Positions 1 to 5,446 of a stretch of 5,552 nucleotides of DNA are shown one piece after another. The position numbers and the translations under genes are program-made. Under the pieces are notes generated by a model. The model did no database searches and was not told the origin of the DNA. It worked only from the letters and a program-made list of their open reading frames with translations. Location of the stretch: NCBI GenBank assembly GCA_043756275.1, contig JAYURJ010000058.1, positions 1-5,552 on the forward strand, given 5' to 3'. Position 1 is the stretch's first letter, and each line of letters begins with the position of its first letter. The DNA is from UKL13-2 sp043756275. Its GTDB lineage: Bacteria; Pseudomonadota; Gammaproteobacteria; Burkholderiales; Usitatibacteraceae.

Positions 1-983
1 ACACCGACGTGGCTGTCGCCACCAATTCCCCAACTGCCTTCCTGCAAGAAATAATCCGGTGCGTTGAAAATGCCGTCACCCAGATTTGCCTCGGTACTCG
101 GACAAAGCCCCGCCACCGCATCACTTTCGGCAAGACGAAACGTTTCATCGTCATTCAAGTGCGTGGCGTGCACCAGACACCAGCGAGCATCAATGTTTGC
201 GTTGGCCAGCAACCACGCGACCGGACGCTTGTGGCTCCAGGTCAGGCAATCATCGACCTCCTTTAATTGCTCGGCGGCATGGATATGAATTGGCGCGCTG
301 CGGTCATGCGAATCGAGATGCGCGACGATGGCGTTCAATTCCTGCGGCGTGACTGCACGCAACGAGTGTGGCGCGATGCCGATTCGTCGTATCGAGGCTT
401 GATGTTTGACAATGCCATTGAGCAGCTCATTGAACGAATCCACGTCGTGAATAAAGCGTCTTTGCCCGGGATTGGGCGGCGTGCCACCAAACGTGGCGTG
501 CGCATAAAACACCGGTAGCATCGTGAGGCCAATACCCGCCGTCACGGTGGCCGCGATGATGCGCTCAGCCATCTCGGTGGGATTGGCATACGAATTGCCA
601 CGCTCGTCGTGATGCAGGTAATGAAATTCGGCAACACTCGTATAGCCGGCTTTGAGCATCTCGATATAGAGCTGCGTGGCGATAACTTCATTGTCTTCCG
701 GCGTGATGCGCTCCAGAAACCGGTACATCAGTTCACGCCAGGCCCAGAAGTTATCGCCACTCGGCCCGGAGCGTTCGGTGAGACCCGCCATGGCGCGCTG
801 GAAAGCATGTGAATGCAGATTGGGCACGCCGGGTATGACAGCGCCTGCGGCAATTTCTGCGCCATTCGCGACCGTATTTGGTGTGACCCGTTTAATCAGA
901 TCGCCTTCGATTTCTATCAGCACGTCGCTTCGCCAGCCATCGGCAAGCAGTGCTTCTCTGGCAAAAATATTACCGACGGTCAT
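1..983 (-). CDS. hutF: Formimidoylglutamate deiminase HutF (3' end cut by window edge)
   Basis: This cytosolic amidohydrolase-superfamily metalloenzyme hydrolyses N-formimidoyl-L-glutamate to N-formylglutamate and ammonia, in the five-step histidine degradation route. Translating the minus strand from 983 gives 327 full codons with no stop before the window edge; the family is usually about 450 aa, so roughly the last quarter is missing. Visible motifs are the metal-binding HSHAFQR (His57, His59), IAPHSLRAV (about 203-211), HIHAAEQ (His235 metal ligand, Glu238 catalytic), HATHL (His272), CPSTEANLGDG (294-304) and GGDSHV (Asp323). These match the known HutF zinc ligands and catalytic residues in order and spacing. 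The ATG at 983 gives a normal N-terminus, and its first bases overlap the hutH stop (ATGA). No good Shine-Dalgarno lies upstream, so translational coupling to hutH is inferred. A guanine deaminase or cytosine deaminase relative is unlikely given the full motif set. Confidence 0.96.
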   Translation of the reverse strand, partial: MTVGNIFAREALLADGWRSDVLIEIEGDLIKRVTPNTVANGAEIAAGAVIPGVPNLHSHAFQRAMAGLTERSGPSGDNFWAWRELMYRFLERITPEDNEVIATQLYIEMLKAGYTSVAEFHYLHHDERGNSYANPTEMAERIIAATVTAGIGLTMLPVFYAHATFGGTPPNPGQRRFIHDVDSFNELLNGIVKHQASIRRIGIAPHSLRAVTPQELNAIVAHLDSHDRSAPIHIHAAEQLKEVDDCLTWSHKRPVAWLLANANIDARWCLVHATHLNDDETFRLAESDAVAGLCPSTEANLGDGIFNAPDYFLQEGSWGIGGDSHVG

Positions 984-2518
984 TGATCAGATGAACACAG
1001 CAGACCACCGACCATGTCGTTGAATGCGCCGTGACGAATCAGCGCAGTTGCAGCCTCGATATCGGGGCTGAGCAGACGGTCGTGATCGTAATGGGGCACT
1101 TTCGCACGCACCAGCGCATGGGCAGTTTGCAATGCAGGCGACGTTTTCAACGGCGACCGCAGATCGATGCCCTGCGTGGCCGCGAGCAATTCAATCGCAA
1201 CGATGCCCGCCGTGTTCTCGGCCATCTCGCCCAATCGCCTCGCCGCAAAAGTCGCCATACTCACATGGTCTTCCTGATTGGCCGACGTGGGCAATGAGTC
1301 CACCGAGGCCGGATGCGCCAACGATTTATTCTCGGATGCCAACGCTGCCGCCGTGACCTGCGCCATCATGTAGCCCGAATTCAATCCGCTGTCTTTCACC
1401 AGAAACGGCGGCAATCCTGATAGGCCAGGATCAACCAGCAGCGCCATCCGCCGCTCGGAAAGCGCACCGATTTCGGCGACCGCAATCGCGAGCTGATCGG
1501 CTGCCATCGCCACCGGCTCGGCGTGGAAATTGCCACCAGACAAAACGTCTCCCGTGTCAGGAAACACCAGCGGATTGTCGGTCACGCCGTTGGCTTCGAT
1601 TTCGAGCGTGCGCGCAGCACTAAGCATGACGTCGAGGCACGCACCCATCACCTGCGGTTGGCAACGCAACGAATAGGGGTCCTGCACTTTTTCGTCGCCC
1701 AAAAGATGGGAGTCGCGTATCTGGCTGCCAGCCAAGAGCGCGCGATAAATTTCGCTGGTGCGAATCTGCCCGGGCTGCCCACGCAATTCGTGGATGCGTG
1801 CATCGAATGGAGTATCGCTGCCCATCGCCGCATCCACGCTCATGGCACCGGCCACCATCGCAGCAGAAAAAGCGTTTTCAATCTGGAACAAGCCGTGAAT
1901 GGCGAGCGCGGTGGAAACCTGCGTGCCGTTCAACAGTGCCAAGCCTTCTTTCGGTGCCAGCGTAATCGGTGACAAGCCTGCCGCAATCAGCGCATCCAAA
2001 GCTTGCAATCGCTTACCGCCCACATGCGCCTCTCCCATGCCGAGCAGCAAGGCCGACATATGCGCCAACGGTGCCAGATCACCCGAGGCACCCACCGAGC
2101 CCTTCGCGGGAATTATCGGGTAGACGCCCGCATTCAGTAGCCGCAACAACGCTTCGACAATCAACGGTCTCACGCCCGACCTCGCGCGTGCGAGGCTGGC
2201 AATCTTGAGTAGCAGGATGAGGCGCACCACCACATCCGGCAGCGGCACACCCACGCCTGCGCTATGCGAGAGCACGAGGTTTCGCTGCAACGCTTCAAGC
2301 TGATCTGCAGGGATGTGGGTATTGGCGAGTTTGCCAAAACCGGTGTTGATTCCATACGCCGGTGCACCTTTGGCAACGATGCGCTCCACCGTCTCGGCCC
2401 CGACGTGGATTTCATCCCAAGTTGCTGCGGGCAACTCGAAATGAACGTGTTCATCGCGCACATGACGCAACTGGTTGAGCGTGAGTTTCCCGGGGGTGAT
2501 TGTGAATGTTTTTGTCAT
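980..2518 (-). CDS. hutH: Histidine ammonia-lyase HutH
   Basis: This enzyme catalyses the first step of histidine catabolism, L-histidine to trans-urocanate plus ammonia, as a cytosolic tetramer. The protein from 2518 is 512 aa, the usual family length of about 510. It carries the signature GSVGASGDLAPL; Ala144-Ser145-Gly146 would cyclise to the MIO cofactor. Other active-site residues known from Pseudomonas putida HutH are all present, shifted by two positions: Tyr55, His85, Asn197, Gln279, Tyr282, Arg285, Phe331 and Glu416. The frame stays open upstream to an ATG at 2557 and a TTG at 2572. I chose 2518 because MTKTFTITPG fits the family N-terminus and because a perfect TATAAT lies inside the would-be extension. 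The gene heads the visible operon, and its TGA overlaps the hutF start. Close homologues such as phenylalanine or tyrosine ammonia-lyase are less likely because the HutH-type residues, including Glu416, are conserved. Confidence 0.97.
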   Translation of the reverse strand: MTKTFTITPGKLTLNQLRHVRDEHVHFELPAATWDEIHVGAETVERIVAKGAPAYGINTGFGKLANTHIPADQLEALQRNLVLSHSAGVGVPLPDVVVRLILLLKIASLARARSGVRPLIVEALLRLLNAGVYPIIPAKGSVGASGDLAPLAHMSALLLGMGEAHVGGKRLQALDALIAAGLSPITLAPKEGLALLNGTQVSTALAIHGLFQIENAFSAAMVAGAMSVDAAMGSDTPFDARIHELRGQPGQIRTSEIYRALLAGSQIRDSHLLGDEKVQDPYSLRCQPQVMGACLDVMLSAARTLEIEANGVTDNPLVFPDTGDVLSGGNFHAEPVAMAADQLAIAVAEIGALSERRMALLVDPGLSGLPPFLVKDSGLNSGYMMAQVTAAALASENKSLAHPASVDSLPTSANQEDHVSMATFAARRLGEMAENTAGIVAIELLAATQGIDLRSPLKTSPALQTAHALVRAKVPHYDHDRLLSPDIEAATALIRHGAFNDMVGGLLCSSDQ

Positions 2519-2524
2519 GGCCGG

Positions 2525-2530
2525 ATTATA
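2525..2530 (-). promoter_or_regulatory. Candidate -10 box for hutH
   Basis: The minus strand reads a perfect TATAAT here, ending 6 nt before the chosen hutH ATG. The hexamer 17 nt further upstream is AGGGAT, a poor -35. A better -35-like TTGACT (2567-2572) is 36 nt away, too far to pair with it. If this -10 is used, transcription would start at about the ATG itself, giving a leaderless hutH mRNA; consistently, I see no Shine-Dalgarno before the ATG. An activator-dependent promoter or chance occurrence remains possible. Confidence 0.3.
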
Positions 2531-2655
2531 AGCGCTCGGCGTACTGAATCCCTGCATAAAAGCAGAAGTCAAGCATTGGCGCGGCGTCTGGGGGCTTTTC
2601 GGTCTGGCATGCGCGTCGGATGGCGTTCTTTATAAACACGCACCTCTCAAAACTT

Positions 2656-2735
2656 GTCATTTCGACCGCAGAGAGAAATCTGCTTTGTAGCAGCCAAAAG
2701 GCGCACAGCAGATTTCTCCCTGCGGTCGAAATGAC
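2656..2735. repeat. 80-bp near-perfect palindrome, REP/MITE-like
   Basis: Two 29-nt arms (2656-2684 and 2707-2735) are exact reverse complements apart from one base, around a 22-nt loop (2685-2706). The arms begin GTCATTTCGACCGCAG and run into AAATCTGCT. Weaker pairing may extend a few bases outward. From memory, 'TCATTTCGACCG...AGAAATCT' hairpins recur as dispersed intergenic repeats in many proteobacterial genomes, which suggests a REP-type or miniature inverted-repeat element. Only one copy is in the window, so dispersal cannot be shown here. No T-run follows it, so a simple rho-independent terminator is unlikely. Confidence 0.8.
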
Positions 2736-2824
2736 GGTTTGTGTGTCGGTGGTAATTGTGCCTTACGTCGCAAGCGTTTGAATCACTCCATACAATACCG
2801 ATTCACCGCACAGGGCAATCACGA

Positions 2825-2866
2825 GGCTCATTTTTGACGCAAATTCCATACGCAAAAATGCGAGCC
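2825..2866. repeat. Imperfect hairpin upstream of the toxin promoter
   Basis: GGCTC (2825-2829) pairs with GAGCC (2862-2866). ATTTTTG (2830-2836) pairs with CAAAAAT (2853-2859) after a 2-nt bulge at 2860-2861. CG (2838-2839) pairs with CG (2851-2852) after a 1-nt bulge, leaving an 11-nt loop. No T-run follows on either strand. It could be a regulatory site or remnant of a repeat; its function is unknown. Confidence 0.45.
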
Positions 2867-2891
2867 CGTTAACTCACGAGCTCGACCCATT

Positions 2892-2927
2892 AAGTCAATT
2901 GACTTCACCAGCACCTGGTGCTACATT
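2892..2927 (+). promoter_or_regulatory. Toxin-antitoxin promoter with two operator-like palindromes
   Basis: A TTGACT -35 (2899-2904) and a TACATT -10 (2922-2927) are separated by 17 nt. A perfect 14-bp palindrome, AAGTCAATTGACTT (2892-2905), contains the -35. A second perfect inverted repeat, AGCACC-T-GGTGCT (2910-2922), fills the spacer. Paired symmetric sites over a promoter are what an autorepressing HTH antitoxin or toxin-antitoxin complex would bind, so this is inferred to be the module's operator. The -10 ends 5 nt before the toxin ATG, and no Shine-Dalgarno is visible, which predicts a very short or absent leader. Confidence 0.55.
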
Positions 2928-2932
2928 AAATA

Positions 2933-3316
2933 ATGTCAGCAACGCCAACAGCCAAGACAAGAACATTCAAAACCGTATGGTTCAGTAAGGCCGCAAAAAA
3001 GGCGCGCATCGAAGACTCCGCGCTGTGCGCGTACATTCAGCAAGCCGTGCATGGCCAAGCTGGCGACTTGGGCGGAGGCGTATTCAAGAAGCGCATCAAC
3101 AACAATATGCACCGCGCAATTATTCTTGCCAAGGCAGGGCGCTTTTGGATATTTGAATATTTATTCGCGAAAAATGATCGAGAAAATATTGAGGCTGCTG
3201 AGCTTGTGCAATTTCGTGCCTTGGCAAAGGCTTATGCCGAGTTAAGCGACAAGAAAATTGAACAACTGATTAGCAACAACCACTTCGTGGAGATATGCGA
3301 TGACAACAAAGATTAA
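2933..3316 (+). CDS. RelE-like toxin of a type II toxin-antitoxin system (PF06296 type)
   Basis: This 127-aa protein has the hallmarks of the PF06296/COG4737 RelE-like toxin family: FKTVWFSKAAKKARI near the N-terminus (12-26), the glycine-rich DLGGGVFKKRI (45-55), a conserved Arg61, then FAKNDRENI (78-86) and LVQFRALAKAYAEL (91-104). RelE-fold toxins generally act as cytosolic mRNA interferases, often at the ribosome; that activity is known for the superfamily and not visible here. The C-terminus after about residue 105 is longer than I expect for the family. No later in-frame ATG exists near the N-terminus, so 2933 is the start despite no Shine-Dalgarno. It precedes and overlaps its presumed antitoxin by 17 nt, the toxin-first order of higBA-like modules. 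All core motifs are present, so it appears intact. A regulator without toxicity cannot be excluded. Confidence 0.82.
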   Translation: MSATPTAKTRTFKTVWFSKAAKKARIEDSALCAYIQQAVHGQAGDLGGGVFKKRINNNMHRAIILAKAGRFWIFEYLFAKNDRENIEAAELVQFRALAKAYAELSDKKIEQLISNNHFVEICDDNKD

Positions 3317-3623
3317 ATACAAAACCGGCGCGTTTGAGGCCATTCATTCGTCCGCACGGGCGTTGCACAATGTTGGCGGCATCAATAAAACCACCATGCG
3401 AGACTTTGACGTTGCGTGCCTGGCGATACCTGTGGAAATTAATCCCCGCCAGATCAAGAAAATTCGAGAGCTGAATCACGTAAGCCAACCCATCTTTGCC
3501 CGCTACTTGAATACCAGCGAATCGACGGTGCAGAAATGGGAGACCGGTGCCAAACGCCCTAGCGGCATGGCGCTTAAGTTACTCTCGGTGATTCAAAAGC
3601 ATGGGCTTGACGTGTTGGCCTGA
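3300..3623 (+). CDS. HTH antitoxin (HigA/NadS-like) paired with the RelE-like toxin
   Basis: This 107-aa protein has an XRE-type helix-turn-helix in its C-terminal half. Residues 49-60 (PRQIKKIRELNH) form the first helix, SQPIFARYLN (62-71) and SESTVQKWETGAKRPSG (73-89) the HTH core, followed by ALKLLSVIQKHGLDVL. The N-terminal 45 residues would bind the toxin. Antitoxins of this type neutralise the RelE-like partner and repress their own promoter. The ATG at 3300 is supported by GGAGA (3289-3293) seven nt upstream and by its 17-nt overlap with the toxin, implying coupled translation. The paired palindromes at 2892-2922 are the likely target. It resembles the NadS-like antitoxins that accompany PF06296 toxins. 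I assign the pairing from adjacency and family habit. Confidence 0.85.
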   Translation: MTTKIKYKTGAFEAIHSSARALHNVGGINKTTMRDFDVACLAIPVEINPRQIKKIRELNHVSQPIFARYLNTSESTVQKWETGAKRPSGMALKLLSVIQKHGLDVLA

Positions 3624-3826
3624 GCATTTGCATTGCGGTGATGGAAATAATCGCGGTTTATGGTTGCAGTTACTAAATATCAATTTCGAAATTTAATGCG
3701 AACCTGACCCCAATACGTTGAACCAATTGCTCCGATCAAATTGGTCGCTCCAAAACACAAAGCGATTCCACCTAAAGAAAGCATGTCGTTAATCGTCGAG
3801 AGTCTCGTCTTCTAAGGGAGGTAACG
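3624..3826. other. AT-richer intergenic region between the two plus-strand operons
   Basis: No gene is visible in these 203 nt. They contain a perfect 12-bp palindrome AATTTCGAAATT (3682-3693), a short stretch GCGAACCTGACCCC (about 3698-3711), a hairpin ACCAATT/AATTGGT with a 10-nt loop (3722-3728 and 3739-3745), and a small inverted repeat CGAGA-G-TCTCG (3797-3807) just before the next gene's ribosome-binding site. The last could be an operator for the downstream pair. No clear terminator with a T-run and no convincing sigma70 promoter was found. The composition is more AT-rich than the flanking genes, which fits a junction between separately acquired modules. Confidence 0.5.
3814..3822 (+). 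promoter_or_regulatory. Strong ribosome-binding site
   Basis: AAGGGAGGT is a nearly complete anti-16S complement, ending 4 nt before the ATG at 3827. It fixes that start and predicts efficient translation of the first gene of the pair, in contrast to the toxin gene, which lacks any such site. Confidence 0.8.
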
Positions 3827-4378
3827 ATGAAACACAATGAAGTAATAGTTCAGGTGGCGGGAGAGGGTGGAAGCATCGCCCTGTACGGACTGCGCTATGA
3901 AAATGGCTGGCGATTCAGCCGCAACTTCATTGATCCGGCTATCGGACATCAAGAAGAGCCGCTGACTGCGGCCAGGTCGAAAATCGTTGACACATGGCCG
4001 GATGCGCTGTCACTTCTCGAACTGAATACGTGGTACATGCTATCGCCCGTTCTTGTTCATCCTGAATTCCGGACGGACATCTTGAGGGCAGTGTTGGCTC
4101 ATGACACAGGATCGATGGGCAACCAAAATCAATACCGACAGAAATGGGAGGCTCTGTGCGCTTCGACCGGCGACGGATCAAATAGTGAGGACCTCTCCAA
4201 ATATCAAGTCGAGGAAAGCGTGCACTCGTCGGACAGTTGGCTTTACGACGATCATGAGGATGACAGGCCGAAAACGGAAGAGGAGCTCAAGTATCTCCGC
4301 GAGGTGATAGCGGAACTCGGACTCAGTGAGGAAGACGCAACAATTTTTCTAGGGGAAAAAGATGGGACTTCCATATAA
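3827..4378 (+). CDS. Conserved-looking hypothetical protein with acidic tail, partner of the HNH protein
   Basis: I do not recognise a named family for this 183-aa protein. Residues 5-35 look like a small beta-rich unit (EVIVQVAGEGGSIALYGLRY, then WRFSRNF). Residues 55-90 carry WPDALSLLELNTWYMLSPVLVHPEFRTDIL, ending in a VHPEFR motif that I recall from short uncharacterised bacterial proteins. KWEALC (106-111) follows. From about 119 to 179 the chain is very acidic, with about 20 Asp/Glu against 6 Lys/Arg, and includes LYDDHEDD and a predicted helix TEEELKYLREVIAELGL. No signal peptide or membrane segment is seen, so it is probably cytosolic. It is the first gene of a pair: its stop lies 17 nt inside the HNH gene. 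The acidic tail and coupling make an inhibitor or immunity role possible, but this is inference; a structural or regulatory partner is equally open. Confidence 0.75.
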   Translation: MKHNEVIVQVAGEGGSIALYGLRYENGWRFSRNFIDPAIGHQEEPLTAARSKIVDTWPDALSLLELNTWYMLSPVLVHPEFRTDILRAVLAHDTGSMGNQNQYRQKWEALCASTGDGSNSEDLSKYQVEESVHSSDSWLYDDHEDDRPKTEEELKYLREVIAELGLSEEDATIFLGEKDGTSI

Positions 4379-5003
4379 CGGCTGGTCGGATCTTGTGCGG
4401 CATGGTCGGGATAAGTATTACTACCCGGCGCGCGACAAAGGGGTTCTCCCGGCAGCTGCTGAGTGCCTTGGTTGCAAGAACCCTTTGCCACCGACCTGCG
4501 TTCCTTTTCACGCTGAAGAGTACGGCCCGACGCTCGAAGACTACTGGGCATCTTGCCGGCCCATATGTCACCGCTGCCACGCAATGCTCCACGCGCGGTT
4601 CGTTACTCCAAACCGATGGAAGCGATACCTTTCACAGGCTGGGGAAGGCACAATCGATGCGACTGAATACCCAACATCGGCCAACATTGCCCCACTCCTC
4701 AGCAAGTACAAGGCGAGGAAGGACATTCCAGACTCGCCAATGCCGGAAGGCGCGCCAGAGTACATGAAGTCGCTGCCGCTTGAAGATCATCGTGGGCCAC
4801 CAAAGGTCGCGATGCTACGAGTCATCGATCTCGGCGGGAATACGGTCGACGTTCCTGACTGGAAAATTTATGGGGCTGGCCTCGAGAAGCTCAAGCTTGA
4901 GCGGCCAGATTTTGATATTCAGTTGGGGCTGTCCAAGCTGAAGACGGTAAAGGATTTCCCGGTCTATAAGCCGTTGTACTTCTCAATAAAAAACAAACAG
5001 TGA
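4362..5003 (+). CDS. Putative HNH-type (zinc-finger) nuclease-like protein
   Basis: This 213-aa protein has an N-terminal Cys4/His module: C35-x2-C38, then PFHAEEY with His50, and a C-terminal half CRPICHRCHAMLH giving C69-x2-C72, His73 and His77. This layout, paired CxxC knuckles with a histidine between and CH-x3-H after, is that of a zinc-stabilised HNH (beta-beta-alpha-metal) fold. His50 would be the catalytic base, and His73/His77 metal ligands. The usual HNH central Asn is not obvious, so activity is uncertain; a plain zinc-binding domain is the alternative. Residues 85-213 match nothing I know. They end in a Lys/aromatic-rich stretch (KLKTVKDFPVYKPLYFSIKNKQ). The ATG at 4362 has AGGGGA (4351-4356) about six nt upstream and overlaps the preceding gene by 17 nt, so both are co-translated. 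A role in defence or DNA processing is a guess from domain and context. Confidence 0.75.
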   Translation: MGLPYNGWSDLVRHGRDKYYYPARDKGVLPAAAECLGCKNPLPPTCVPFHAEEYGPTLEDYWASCRPICHRCHAMLHARFVTPNRWKRYLSQAGEGTIDATEYPTSANIAPLLSKYKARKDIPDSPMPEGAPEYMKSLPLEDHRGPPKVAMLRVIDLGGNTVDVPDWKIYGAGLEKLKLERPDFDIQLGLSKLKTVKDFPVYKPLYFSIKNKQ

Positions 5004-5007
5004 GAAT

Positions 5008-5049
5008 GCCTAACTCTTCGGTCAAAAACACTCCCTTTGGTCGTTAGAC
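5008..5049 (+). other. attC-like pair of core sites after the HNH gene
   Basis: Four nt after the HNH stop lies GCCTAAC (5008-5014), which matches the integron inverse-core consensus RYYYAAC. GTTAGAC (5043-5049) matches the core consensus GTTRRRY. The two are complementary at six of seven positions. Between them, TCAAA and TTTGG give a weak inner stem. Position and orientation are right for the tail of a gene cassette, but the span of 42 nt is shorter than usual attC sites (about 55 nt and more) and the inner boxes are poor. No integrase or second site is visible, so this may be a decayed site or chance. Confidence 0.25.
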
Positions 5050-5089
5050 GGCAATGAACACCGGCGGAACCATATGCGACAGACCACGG

Positions 5090-5125
5090 CTAAATTACTG
5101 TAAAACGCGAGCGCCATTAATTTAG
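5090..5125. repeat. AT-rich inverted repeat
   Basis: CTAAATTA (5090-5097) and TAATTTAG (5118-5125) are exact 8-bp inverted arms around a 20-nt loop. It lies between the stops of the plus-strand HNH gene and the minus-strand remnant. It lacks the GC-rich stem of a terminator. It is immediately followed by a Shine-Dalgarno-like GGGAGG (5125-5130). Confidence 0.3.
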
Positions 5126-5151
5126 GGAGGAACGTTGGCAGCGATCCAGCC

Positions 5152-5434
5152 CTAATCTGGCTGCGCGGTCTCGTCGGTGTTGAGCTTCACCTCGACAAGG
5201 CCCTCGAAGACGTCCCCACATTCATGCTCGGTGCGAAGTTTCTCAATACGGCGCTCCAGCCCGAGAAGGCTCTCAACCCGTTGAATAATCCAAACTGCGC
5301 GTTGTGGTACGGCGGTGGCGGAGTGCACGCAGAGCCATGGAATTATTTTTGGCGAGCTTGGGGATCGCAGGGATGATTGGCGGCGCAAACTCAATGTCCC
5401 TTATATCTTCCTATGTGAATTCGTACATCGCCAT
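5152..5434 (-). pseudogene. Probable degraded small gene of unknown function
   Basis: On the minus strand an ATG at 5434 has a good Shine-Dalgarno (GAGAGGTG) just upstream but meets an in-frame TAG after seven codons (5413-5411). The same frame then reads a plausible peptide, EDIRDIEFAPPIIPAIPKLAKNN, and a further stretch before another stop. After a one-base frame change near 5330-5340, the rest reads AVWIIQRVESLLGLERRIEKL and on to TAG at 5152, a charged, helix-like C-terminus. Joined, the pieces would make roughly 90 aa. I therefore read this as a gene broken by one nonsense and one frameshift mutation. Alternatively the 3' part is a small intact ORF starting with TTG at 5394, or coding lies on the plus strand, where an uninterrupted frame spans 5104-5376 but lacks a start codon. 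No family is recognised. Confidence 0.3.
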
Positions 5435-5446
5435 TTGGCGCACCTC

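Larger units (their letters stand above)
2519..2932. other. Divergent intergenic region between hutH and the toxin gene
   Basis: About 410 nt separate the divergent hutH and toxin starts, and no credible protein-coding gene lies between them. The region holds a candidate hutH -10 box next to the hutH start, a large palindrome (2656-2735), a smaller inverted repeat TGAATC/GATTCA (2779-2784 and 2800-2805) flanking a TACAAT, an imperfect hairpin (2825-2866), and the toxin promoter-operator (2892-2927). I did not see a convincing binding site for the hut repressor HutC. Confidence 0.6.

Noticed and set aside
1523..1972. 149-codon plus-strand open frame inside hutH
   Set aside because: It is antisense to the well-supported hutH, has an Arg/His-rich sequence typical of antisense frames in GC-rich genes, and has no ribosome-binding site or recognisable domain.
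2264..2635. 123-codon plus-strand open frame across the hutH start
   Set aside because: It is mostly antisense to hutH and runs into the spacer; the composition is shadow-like and no function is apparent.
2825..2866. Rho-independent terminator
   Set aside because: The stem is interrupted by bulges and lacks a following T-run on either strand.
3718..3724. GTTGAAC as a second integron core site
   Set aside because: It matches GTTRRRY, but no matching inverse core lies between it and the antitoxin stop, so no attC structure can be drawn.
4252..4584. 110-codon minus-strand open frame across the overlap of the orphan and HNH genes
   Set aside because: It is antisense to two genes with good ribosome-binding sites and motifs; the sequence is Ser/Arg-rich low-quality protein.
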